From assembly GCF_000699445.3 (NCBI RefSeq), contig NC_067200.1, positions 11,325,450 through 11,389,449 on the forward strand: a DNA stretch of 64,000 nt, read 5' to 3'. Below are positions 1 to 9,461 of this stretch, piece by piece; position 1 is the first letter of the stretch; the number at the start of each line of letters is the position of its first letter. The notes under the pieces are model-generated. The model did no database searches. It worked only from the letters and a program-made list of their open reading frames with translations, and had not been told where the DNA came from. Origin of the DNA: Schistosoma haematobium. Taxonomy: Eukaryota > Platyhelminthes > Trematoda > Strigeidida > Schistosomatidae. Both the position numbers and the translations under genes were made by a program.

Positions 1-19
1 AGTTGGTCCTTTATTGAGA

Positions 20-82
20 AGTTGGGAGCACTGGACGAGCGTTTCATCTCAGTATGAAACTATACTAGTGCGTATCCAGTTT
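20..82 (-). repeat. SINE-I remnant
   Basis: This is a short decayed piece of the SINE-I family, covering the hammerhead region. On the + strand it reads as the reverse of the usual 'agcactggacggcc...gtttcgtcc' block. The ribozyme core is mutated. Confidence 0.5.
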
Positions 83-328
83 TGTTAACACTGTTAAAAT
101 CTTACTCAAAACGATAACCGCGAGTGTCTTTTCTCTAACACATTTATCCCCCTGATCTTTGTTTTTTTCGGACCACTTGTCATTGCTTTCGATTCTCTAG
201 TTTTTTGTATGCGTTAAGGTCGTGTTTTCAGTATTACATATACAGAATTGTACCAATCCGTTCCGTACTTCTTATCATACGTCGAATATCCAGTCTTCGT
301 ACAATTCGCCTTCTCTGTGTGTTAGTCA

Positions 329-517
329 CTAGTCATTAATGTGTGGCATGTTAGTTGCCGTTGTCAATTCCAAAGAGAACTGGTCGTAATAGAGTAGCTC
401 AATTATTTCCGTAATTTCCCGAGTATTGTAGGTCCGTATCAAACCTGCAAATAATGGGACATAACAATGAGCTGCTTGGGATGTGTTACACATCCATAAA
501 TCACCATCGATCTTCAT
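329..517 (-). other. unassigned open frame, possible exon
   Basis: A 62-codon minus-strand frame starts with ATG and contains the hydrophobic stretch YVPLFAGLI. It stays open upstream of the ATG to a possible acceptor (tactcag, about 540), so it could be a last exon or a scrap of a mobile element. I do not recognise the family. The composition looks more coding-like than the flanks, but there is no second exon or repeat copy in the window to support it. Confidence 0.2.
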
Positions 518-938
518 GCACCATAATGTACAGTATCTGAGTATGTTTGAAATGAAATCCCTAACTAGAGATACGTTACATTATATAACATTTATCCACT
601 AAATAAACGGAGGACTGTTGGTATATATTGGGTACAGTACATTGAAAACGTTGGTAGTAACCCCAGTTTTTCCTCCAATCAATAAGTTATTGTAATAATA
701 ACTTTAAAATCTGTTTATTTTAAATCGTTTTCTCGTATTTTTCAATCTGATAAACACATCAGGTCAGAATTACATACTTTCACTTAATATATAGATTGCT
801 TACTTAATTTAATCATTGTTCGATGTTTACTGATGCATTGGTGGTCGATTATTTATTGGCAAATTCTGTTACTACTCAGTAATTATTAGTAACATATTTC
901 ACTGTTAATATTAACCTTTTCATTTCACCTGACCTTAG

Positions 939-1324
939 AATATCGTGAGCAGATAGTTTTAAAAAAATCGAATAAACGTCTACATAGTGAGAATGAAGAA
1001 GAAATATCTTCTGAAAAACTGTCTCAAATTCCATCATCTTCAACATCACACCTAAAACATCTAGACAGTAATTTTACCACAGTTGAAGATGATGACAATG
1101 ATGATGTCGTTGGTGATGATGCTGATGAGGAAGAAACTGAAGAAGTGGAAGATGTAGATGTTATAGAGGTAGATAATGACGATGTCATTGAAATTACAGA
1201 TACTCATATGGAAGAAGGTAACGTAAAAAATGACCAACTAGGTGTTGGTATTAGTGATGACGATGAAGATGACGGCAATTCTCAGAGCACAGAAGCTTTA
1301 AATGAAAATGAAGATTCGTTTTAG
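939..1324 (+). CDS. terminal exon of a gene with an acidic C-terminal tail
   Basis: The frame opens after a pyrimidine-rich acceptor (cacctgaccttag, ending at 938) with two bases completing a split codon, and runs 128 codons to TAG at 1322-1324. It has no ATG near its 5' end, as expected of an internal start. The peptide begins YREQIVLKKSNKRLHSE, a short basic stretch. Long runs rich in Asp and Glu follow (for example EEETEEVEDVDVIEVD), then a Ser/Asn-rich end. Tails like this are common in nuclear and chromatin proteins, but no catalytic domain is visible and I do not name the protein. Upstream exons must lie before the window. The following AT-rich DNA to about 1600 is probably 3' UTR. Confidence 0.6.
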
Positions 1325-1617
1325 TTTGTTTTTTTTTTGTACGCTTTTGTCAGTACTATGAAACACTATAAAGTGAACTATACTAATGCATTTTTTCCTG
1401 GTATTTATATCAAGATATTTCAATATGTTGCGTTTTTTTCTGTAAATTATTTATGTTAAACTCCTTTTTCTATATTGTAACAATTTTGATAAAAGAAGCT
1501 TCCTTCAGATATTTTTACCAAATATATTTTAGATTTTTATACTTCCTCCTTGTGTCCATCCAATAACTTTATATGTACATTCATTAGACGACCTAAAAAC
1601 CACTGAATTTCGTACAC
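1325..1617. other. AT-rich sequence after the acidic exon, probable 3' UTR
   Basis: There is no open frame. The stretch is T-rich, as expected for a schistosome 3' UTR or intergenic DNA. I did not find a clean AATAAA close to the stop. Confidence 0.3.
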
Positions 1618-1915
1618 TAGATGGTGGTTGGAGGAAACCTTAGACCCGGGTTTCGTGCTACTTGGCACTCGTCAGCAACGTGTACCTGTAATCTTGAGGA
1701 CACTGGTGCTCTCTGACGGATTCGATCCCGTGTCACTCAGCTTCACAGTCAGACATTACCATTAGGCTATCCGGGCCGTGACCAACCTCCTGTAGGACTG
1801 AGATGTAATCACAATTGATTGATCACTGGGTGGCGATCAATGTCATGTGTGTCAATAGCATTCGATCTGCACTAAGAAGGACTTGACATAGTGATGAATC
1901 AATTGTAATTTCGTA
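1618..1915 (-). repeat. SINE-II copy (tRNA-headed repeat with hammerhead)
   Basis: Read on the minus strand, the element has a tail of 'gatcaatcaattg' type, then a tRNA-like head. The head has a box A-like segment (ATAGCCTAATGGTA) and a box B-like segment (GGGATCGAATCC). A hammerhead core and the 3' part ending in 'ccaaccaccatc' follow. The same unit recurs at 15.58-15.98 kb, where it is better preserved. Confidence 0.75.
1637..1681 (-). ncRNA. hammerhead ribozyme core in SINE-II
   Basis: On the minus strand the core reads CTGACGA, stem II GTGC/GCAC around CAAGTA, GAAA, a minimal stem III (C-CCGG-G) and a GTC cleavage triplet, with cleavage expected after the C opposite 1643. Stem I (ACGTTG against TAAGGT) has one mismatch and one wobble pair, so activity may be weak. 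The core residues are all intact. Confidence 0.65.
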
Positions 1916-1919
1916 CACT

Positions 1920-4790
1920 GTCTCACTAACCTTCGATAAGGCCTTTTTTTACAGCTCGATAAATGATTTTTTTGTTCAAATTGACGATTCATGTGATTAA
2001 TTTTGATGAAATATAGTGAATACAATATGTCACAACGGCTGCAGTTTATCGTTTGAACTAAAGTAGTTATTCGTCTGTTGGCTATGAATTTTCTACCTTA
2101 GTGCATTCTGTTGATAAGATCTTCAAGTTCTATCTTTCGTAATCCAATGTAGATGACTGTATCTTTTTGTACAGATGAATGACTGATCAGTAAAAATCTA
2201 GTATATGAAAGATGAGACAATCAAAATCGAATCAAAACTTGGGTCTACTAGAGATTCAAGACTGAATGAATTCGGTCTTTCATCACATGAAATGTTTGGT
2301 AAAATCAACTTTGTATAGTGCTTGCAACGTTTGGGAGTTAATGGAAAAAATTCTTTATCTCATTTAGCAACAATTACAGTGTTAAATGTATCAAGTACTT
2401 ACTGTTCTCCTATATACAGATTTTACATAATACAAGAGTAGACTAATTCTTATTTCAACTTACTTCGTTGGTAGTAAACCCTAAAAGAGATTATTGATTC
2501 GTTGAATTACATATGAGCGGGTGAACCAGGTTGGCTAAAATAGATAACAATTTTAATGGATAACCTTTATATATTGATATAACGACAAGAATGGTTTGGT
2601 TAGTGATAAATTCTCAATGTAAGCATGTATGGTTATGCAAGATTCAGGAAAAAACTATGAATATGAATAAAATCAAATTCAGAACAATTATGTTATGCAG
2701 CGATAATCTCCGCAATATCAACAACAAAAAACTAATAATAATTCTTTAAAAAACAAATTCTAATAAGTTTCATTATTTCTGTTGAGAAATAAGATTGACT
2801 TAGTATTACTTACCTTCTGATTAACTGAAAATGGACTTCAAATTTACCTGGTCTTTTTAGAAATCGCCCAACTCATCTCCACTACCCTATACTACAACTT
2901 TTGAGTGTAATCCATGATCAAAAAGACGTTGAATGAATAATTAATTGGTCAAAATGAAGCCTACAATCAAATGTAAATGAAAAACGTAATTGAGGAGAAA
3001 TATTTAATATTGCCTAACTAAAAAATAGTTATCCGTCTAAAAGCTTGAAGATAGGTATATCCGTTAACTGATTGACAGCTCTGTTTGTGTGTCGTTGAGC
3101 TTTTTTGTGGTTCATATATGTTTCCTGATCGAATTGTAGGATTATTGAGTCAGTTGTACCACGTATCCTGTATATCCTTGACCAATTACCTAACCATCAT
3201 AAGAACATATTACTACTAATTGTGTGAACAGATCTGATTCCAGCTTATTGTTATTCTGTTTATAAGTCTGCTTCTCTATTTTTCTTGCTTAGGTTAATAC
3301 AACTTGTCTTGAAACACAATAGCATTTATTTGGTTCTAAGACTTTTGAAGGAACGTTTTTTGTTGTTAAATTCAAGATTAATACAAAGAGGATTGTAGCA
3401 TTTAGAACAGATCAGATTGTATTATTTGAAAAGTACTCGTTTTTTAACAAGGTACTTTTTTACGAGGTGGAGTTGCTACTCTTATTCTCATCCCTCTTCT
3501 TTTACCTGGGTTCAGGATCGGTAGTAACCTTAGAAGAGCTCCAGGCTGAGTTGTTTGAAAGGATATCACCCATAAGTTGTTTCAACCGAACATTTATCAG
3601 AAATATCCTAATTAAATGAATCATAAGATGCAGGCAAAATTTTAATCAGAGATGACAACATTTCAGAGTTCAGCATTGTTATTGGAGTATATATTACTCT
3701 ATTATCAGTATTGTAAGCACGGATTTATATTAACTAGGTGATGTTAGAAGAATAACATAGCTAGAACATCACATGAATTTCAGAATGATAGATGTCACAT
3801 AGGACACAACAGTTAGGAACCAATATTTTCTCAGTAGGTGGTCTGAAACCTTATGTTCGCCAAGGAATAATCCTGTTACAGTTCACCAATAATCATTAAC
3901 TACTAAAAAGAAAACTGAAACTGAGAAGGTAACAACCTTTAATTTGAAACCCAATGGTCGATTTTATTTTAATGTCAAGCAATACATGATACAGGATGAA
4001 AATTATATAATCCCGTCACAATTATTAGCAATCACTTCCAATATAATCATATCTCACCAGTTATCACTTCTCACGGAATTCGAAAACTATGAACCTCTGC
4101 ATCCCATTTCATTAGCTTAACTGAGTATCGTGCTTATAACGAGATATATAATTTCATTCAGCTTAAAGAAAACTGAATCATGGTATTTAATACTTTCTGA
4201 GTTTTCTGTAATTCCAAGAAGCAAAACACCACTGAAATTGAAATAATCTCCTCAAATCAAACAAATTTGAATACATTTCTTAGAAAAAGTTGTATTCATT
4301 CAACCCGATTAATATAATCTATGTATATGAATTAGGAGTTGAATGTGTGTATTGATCGATCGAGTTCAGTTTTTCAACCAATGGGTGGATGAGTGTTCAA
4401 AAGTGAGGACAAAAGTATTGATGAGTTTGATAGCCGATATCTGTGTGCATTTTTGATAATATATCGCTGTGTGTGTGTGTCTGTATGCATTTTGCACTAA
4501 CTTAAAGACAATGTGAAATATACTGGTTAATTTTGTTTTCTATAATTTACTGAAAAATATTTGAAATGTTAGATTGAACAGATTTAATTTGCTTATTACA
4601 TTGGTTCTAAATAAGTTTCTTCTTGATTTGCTTTAATAGTTAAAGACTACAATTTAAAGACAGTTTTATAAAATGATGACACTTTACATAGACAATTATC
4701 GAGAACTTCGAATTTAACGACCGTTGATTGCCGCAATGTAGAAGAGAGGATTAAAAAAAGTCCTTTCAAGATAATCACAAAGTAATTATC
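1920..4790. other. gene-free AT-rich interval
   Basis: I see no exon, no long frame and no recognisable repeat here apart from a short GT run near 4470-4482. Confidence 0.4.
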
Positions 4791-4794
4791 AGTA

Positions 4795-5030
4795 TGCGAT
4801 TGTGGAGATCATGAAGTTTTTGATTGAGATCAAGAACCAATTGATGTTATACCACCATTAGGTATTCGCGTGCGACGCTGAAAGCCCTGGGTTCGAATCC
4901 TGCTGGCGGGATAGTGGATACGCACTGCTGAGGAGTCTCACAATGGGACGAAGCGGCTGTCCAGTGCTTCCAGGTTTTCAATGGTGGTCTAACATCAATC
5001 GGTTCATGATCTCAAACAAAGTAATTAGTC
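4795..5030. repeat. SINE-I inverted pair, tails outward
   Basis: A minus-strand tail (about 4795-4860, 'gagatcaagaaccaattgatg') abuts a plus-strand copy (about 4861-5030). The plus copy starts within the tRNA-like head and keeps box B (gggttcgaatcc), the hammerhead region at 4922-4966 and the tail. In the ribozyme, GAAA has become GAAG and stem II contains a G-U pair, so it is probably dead. Confidence 0.7.
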
Positions 5031-5034
5031 GAAC

Positions 5035-5290
5035 AGATATTGCGTCTAAAATATTACCCTCAACAATCATTCTACGTTCGATTGGATTTTTGTGGGGTTT
5101 TGTTCTTTGAGCTGGATTGTTTGGTCGTGGAGCTGTTATTGTTCTTCTGAACGATATCATCAGCACAAACAACAAATAAAAGTGAAATGTTCGATTTCTG
5201 CACAGATAACTGACTGCTTGTCCTGTCGACCTCGATCATAATTGATTATTGTTGACCTTTAACCTGTCATTTTCTACTTCTTTAATTTGA
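5035..5290. repeat. dispersed repeat, unnamed family VIII, copy 1
   Basis: The block shares 'ctgaacgatatcatcagcac', 'gagctggattgtttggtcg' and 'cagcttgtcctg.cgacctcgat'-like segments with 13380-13620. Its nature is unknown. The minus frames of the two copies share a related peptide (FRRT...N.PA.RT), which suggests a once-coding element. Confidence 0.45.
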
Positions 5291-5479
5291 TTGCGTCTCC
5301 CTTTGTTAGAGTTCTTGATCCTATATTTATTCATGATTTTTCTGATTGATTGACAGATTGGATTGATTTCAATGTGTTTGTTGATTGTTGACTGACCTGA
5401 ATGCCCTCTATAGAAGAGGTACATAAAACACCAGAGAATTTTTAGAAAGCTGGCACTCCATTTACTACTTCTGCTATAA

Positions 5480-5640
5480 ATTTCATGCGATTGGTTCCCT
5501 TTATGAATTTAAATAAAGCAAGAACAAATATTGGTGCAGAATAGTATGAATTCATATTATTTCGAGGTTTCTCGTCAGCTGCTTACAAACCAAAAATGTG
5601 ATAGAATTTTTACATTGAGATAGAGTGAAAACAATTGACA
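5480..5640. repeat. dispersed repeat shared with 16430-16535
   Basis: The stretch from 'ggttccctttatgaattt' to 'ctcgtcagctg' is similar to 16430-16535, in the same orientation. I do not recognise the family. Confidence 0.4.
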
Positions 5641-5689
5641 TAAATGAGTGTAAATAACTGGATTACATTAATGACTATATATATATATA

Positions 5690-6655
5690 TATGCTAGAAC
5701 AGGTCAGAGGTCAAAAGGAATTAATTCGGGTTGGGTGGTGTAATAATGGAATTGAATAATCATAAGATAGGTTACGTAATAATAATTAAATAGAATTTGA
5801 AAAGTTAAGATAATTTAAGAGGATCAGGTGGTGGAAATGTGTGAATAATAATGTGGTTTAAGAATTATGTAATAGGGGAGGAGTATAAATATTTCAAAAT
5901 AAATGAAAATAAAATAAATAAAAAATATAAAAAAAGGGTTACCAGGGTAGTGATAAGTTAATTAAAGTCTCTTTTTGAATGCATAAGTCAGGTTAAAGTT
6001 TTTTGATCATAATGGCTTCAGCAAAACGGAGGGTGGTCGTACTTCTTTGTCTATTGATAATTTTGAAAGCATGAGGAATGTCGATGGTGTGCCCGGTGTC
6101 AAGTAGATGTCGAGCTATTGCGCTGTTGAAAGCCTTAGTCCCACGCAGCCTCAAGTTTTTTGGAACATGCTCAGAAATGCGGACATGCACTCTTCTCTCA
6201 GTTCTTCCAATGTATGTGCTTTGGCACATACATGTAAATTGGTAGATACAGTTGGAGCTACTAAGAAAAGAGGGCTTGTCGATTTTGGTTTGTTGAAGCG
6301 AGCAGTTCGTTTGCCATACTGTCATAAGTTTTGCTGCTGGGTAGGTGACTTTCAACGCAGAGTTTATTCTGTGATTGATTATTCCAGCAATTTCATCACC
6401 TTTGAAACGTAAGTGTAAGAAGCAGGTTTTCCTTTCTACTCCATCGTGTTTTGTATGAGGATTGCTTTTTGCATATTTCTGGATAAATTTCAATGGGTAT
6501 TCATTATCACGTAGAACATTAGTAATCAGATTAATTTCATCATCAAGGTATTCTTTTGAACAGATTTTTTGAGCGCGGTCAAAAAGGGTTCATACAATAC
6601 CCTTTTTGTAACTCATTGGACAAAAACTGTTCTTCACAAACATCCCCTTGGAAGA
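5690..6655 (-). pseudogene. PLE-3, Penelope-like element C-terminal fragment with GIY-YIG domain
   Basis: The minus frame from 6493 to 5993 has the C-terminal half of a PLE protein. A Cys-bearing segment (CIYQFTCMCQSTYIGRTE) holds the GIY and YIG motifs of the endonuclease. The R...EH motif, HLLDTGH and RFAEAIMIKK follow. Homology continues upstream to about 6655 through frameshifts and stops, and downstream through another frameshift to the usual ending near 5940. The reverse transcriptase is missing, so this is a 5'-truncated dead copy. The AT-rich DNA at 5690-5940 resembles the sequence at 11.25-11.7 kb, the PLE-1 end. The short antisense frame over this region is a shadow. Confidence 0.8.
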
Positions 6656-6660
6656 AACGA

Positions 6661-6745
6661 TAGAGGTTTTCAATGGTGGTCTAGCTTCAATTGACTCATG
6701 ATTTCAATCTGTGAAATTTCTAAAATCTCCACAAAACCCATTCTG
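6661..6745 (+). repeat. SINE-I tail fragment
   Basis: Only the 3' part is present ('ggttttcaatggtggtctag' to 'ccacaaaaccc'). It adjoins the truncated end of PLE-3. Confidence 0.65.
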
Positions 6746-7178
6746 ATAAAAAGAAGATACAACTAACTGGTTGAATATGATTAGCTAGACAAAATAACCT
6801 TTCTTTCTATTGTGTTTAAGCATACGCTTTATGCAATTTCACTGAAAATAACGACCAACATATCATTGAATCATGCATGGTATCAATCTTAACAACAATA
6901 GAGTCTGATGAGTTTTGCCATAATGTGAAGTTATTCGAACTAGCATCGATTAATTTAGTTTGTTTCTTTTTTGAGACAAACCATTTTAATTCACAAACTA
7001 TATGATCAGATATTAAAATATGAATTTTTAAAAAAAGAAGAATTTGATTGGATTAAATAAATCAATACTGAGGGTAGATATTAGAAGATAAGCATTAATC
7101 TAACTTGTGTTTTTATGTTATTCACCATAGTAACATTTACATATTCAAATTACCAGTACTTGTCTAAATAATATTCAC

Positions 7179-7210
<32 letters not shown>

Positions 7211-7391
7211 AACTAACGCTATTTGTGATATGACCTACATAATTTTACACAGAATATTAGTCATGTGTAGAATATATTTTAGAATCCTATGAAATAAATA
7301 CCCATTGTTCATAAAGTTTTAATGTGTTCATAATGGTTTGAATTATCTGATAATAATCAACTGCTCACTAGTGACTGACTTCAGGAAAAAC
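6746..7391. other. AT-rich interval with an ATA microsatellite
   Basis: No gene is seen. A trinucleotide (ATA)n run lies at about 7180-7209. Confidence 0.5.
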
Positions 7392-7740
7392 TCCCGAAGT
7401 TCTAGTGAGAAGCCGTTACCAGTGGAGTTCAACCAGGTCTATTGTGAGATAGGAACTCACTGAAGACAATGGTGTACGGTGGCGCAACTTCGTGGATTGG
7501 TTGAAGTTAGACATTAACACCGTTGGATACCGGCTCAGTGGTCTAGTGGTTAAGTGCTCGCGCGCGAAGCCAGTAGGTCCTGGGTTCGAACCCCACGTGG
7601 TGCAGGATCGTGGTTGCGCACTGCTGAGGAGTCCCATACTAGGACGAAACGGCCGTCCAGTGCTTCCAGGTTTTCAATGGTGGTCTAGCTTCAACTGACT
7701 CATGATTTCAATCTGTGATATTAACTATAGTTTGTAAGTC
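7392..7740 (+). repeat. SINE-I, near full-length copy
   Basis: This is the best SINE-I copy. It has a 5' extension (about 7392-7495) with no tRNA similarity. The tRNA-like head follows, with box A-like ggctcagtggtctagtggtt and box B ggttcgaaccc near 7580. Next come the hammerhead at 7618-7663 and a 3' tail ending near 'caatctgtgatatt'. The head implies RNA polymerase III transcription. More than 20 pieces of the family occur in the window. Known schistosome Sm-alpha elements have the same tRNA-plus-hammerhead plan; the match of this family to a named one needs a library search. Confidence 0.85.
7618..7663 (+). ncRNA. hammerhead ribozyme, complete core (SINE-I)
   Basis: Stem I GCACTG (7618-7623) pairs perfectly with CAGTGC (7658-7663). 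The core is CTGAGGA (7624-7630), stem II is GTCC/GGAC with loop CATACTA, and then comes GAAA (7646-7649). Stem III is minimal, C with G around GGCC plus the A-U pair, and the cleavage triplet is GTC ending at 7657. All conserved core bases fit the hammerhead consensus. The very short stem III matches the known schistosome type. Confidence 0.8.
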
Positions 7741-7814
7741 AGTAGTTTTGATCACTGTTATCATGATAACTCCCTACCAGTGTATAAATTTCAGAAGACT
7801 ATACAACTTATTAT

Positions 7815-7955
7815 CGTAGAGCACAGATCAAATGACCATGAAGCACAACTGATTGATCACTGCGTGGTGATCAATGTCAGGTGTGTCATGTCCTTCTTAG
7901 TGCAGATCGAATGCATCGAATCCGTCAGGGAGGTGAGGCTTCAATTGAGTTAATT
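7815..7955. repeat. SINE-II fragment
   Basis: It contains 'attgatcactgcgtggtgatcaatgtcaggtgtgtcat' and 'cagatcgaatgcat' segments shared with 1800-1890 and 15750-15830. The hammerhead part is absent. Confidence 0.5.
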
Positions 7956-7989
7956 TCTGTTGGTATTTCCACTGAAATTCGATCAGTCT

Positions 7990-8375
7990 TAGTTGATTAT
8001 ATGCACATTTTGTAGAGATTACCTCGATAAAGATTACGACACAAGTTTATGTAGTATAGATAGCATATGGTTAGCAGTAGAATCCAATACTGGTGTTTCA
8101 TTATATTTGAGAAGACTCAAGTGGATGTACCTGCATCCGAGATTCAACGTTCACTTCACGAAGATATATTCATCATTAAATTTCAGCAATATTTCACACA
8201 CTTTAGAACAAAACTTCAATCACTCGGTTCAAAGAAAACTCTACCTATCTGATTACTCATCATATCGGATTCAAGATCATCAACACCAAAGTCATTGACC
8301 TGGTATTCAATGGTCAATAATCTTTTCTAACTTCTAATTCAAAATATCCTATGGACAAAGACATTTGGGAATTAT
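7990..8375. other. interval with unassigned short frames
   Basis: Two overlapping plus frames (7993-8298 and 8067-8252) are open, but neither is recognisable and no splice structure supports them. Confidence 0.2.
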
Positions 8376-8379
8376 CAGT

Positions 8380-8756
8380 ATTGAGTTGCGGAGATTGTTG
8401 AACTTAGATTGATATCATGAATGGATGGATGTTAGACCACCATTAAAAATCTGGGAGCTCTGAACGGCCATTCCGTCCTAGTGTGGGACTCGTCAGAAGT
8501 GTGCATGCATGATCCCTCACGCAGGACTCGAACTCAGCACCTTCAGTCTTGCGCTCAAACGCTTAAGCTCTTGATCACTGAGCCAGCATCTGGCGTTGTT
8601 AATGTCAAACTCCAACCAGTCCACCATTACCTTCAGTGAGTGTCTCACAACAGACACCGTTGAACTCCATTGACCACGGCTTCTCACCGGAACTGCAGGA
8701 AATCCATCTTAAAACCACTGTCGGCAGCCGGCTCAGTGGTCTAAAGGGTTAGGCAG
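8380..8756 (-). repeat. SINE-I copy (-) followed by a SINE-I head (+)
   Basis: A minus copy runs from its tail (about 8380) through a mutated hammerhead (GAAA changed to GGAA) and the tRNA-like head to its 5' extension at about 8705. Within 20 bp a plus-strand head fragment 'gccggctcagtggtctaa' begins (about 8725-8756). Confidence 0.7.
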
Positions 8757-9400
8757 ATCAAATAGATTCCCTTCTCATTCCCCGAACTGGATGCATGTTA
8801 TAATATGAATAGTAAACTGTTAGCGAAATAGAAAAGTTACGGTATTTGTAGAAAGTAGAATGTTCATTGGATGCTTGAAATACTCTGAGATTATTTTATT
8901 GTTCGTAGATGCAGGTGGACAAAGGGCAAACTGAATAAATTTCATATCCTAAAACATTCCATTTCCTCTTTTACACCTCGTTATCAGTGATATGCACTCT
9001 TTTTATTAGTCCTCTTCGATATCCCTAGTTCTTGTTAATATGAGTCGCTTTTAGTCGTACTATTCTTCATTGACATATTTACTCGTTCCATTATTAAAGT
9101 ATGCAGTTGGCCAGTGAATAATATATTGACTTTTGGAATGTTAAGATTATTATTTGTCTAGTCGTATACTTTACGTAGAAAAAAATTCCTTCATACTCTG
9201 AAAAATAAAGAATGAGATTAAGTTGACCGTGTGAAATGAACTGGTTGTTGAGAAAACATTATTCAAGTAGTGTTAGTTAACTTTAAATTTCTGTTATAAG
9301 CTGCGTGAAATTATGCCGAAACTTAAGATTTACAATAAGATAAATAAAGACGAATGGATTTTCATTTCTACAAATGATCCGGGTTCAGATCTCGAAGTGA
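8757..9400. other. gene-free AT-rich interval
   Basis: Nothing recognisable was found. Confidence 0.4.
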
Positions 9401-9401
9401 A

Positions 9402-9461
9402 CATAAAATTTAAATAAATAAATAAATAAATAATTGTTAGTTAAGTTATAACCGGCCATGG
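9402..9461 (+). repeat. PLE-1 terminal inverted repeat, left arm
   Basis: A TAAA-repeat stretch leads into 30 bp at 9432-9461 that are the exact reverse complement of 11219-11248. The match continues imperfectly outward to about 58 bp, as far as 11277. The PLE-1 stop codon lies inside this arm. Confidence 0.85.

Noticed and set aside
6107..6412. 101-aa plus-strand protein
   Set aside because: Antisense shadow of the PLE-3 coding sequence.
7525..7600. tRNA gene with A and B boxes
   Set aside because: It is the head of SINE-I. The cloverleaf is not closed and many diverged copies share it.
7416..7698. short frames on both strands
   Set aside because: They lie in SINE-I sequence and recur in the same form in other copies.
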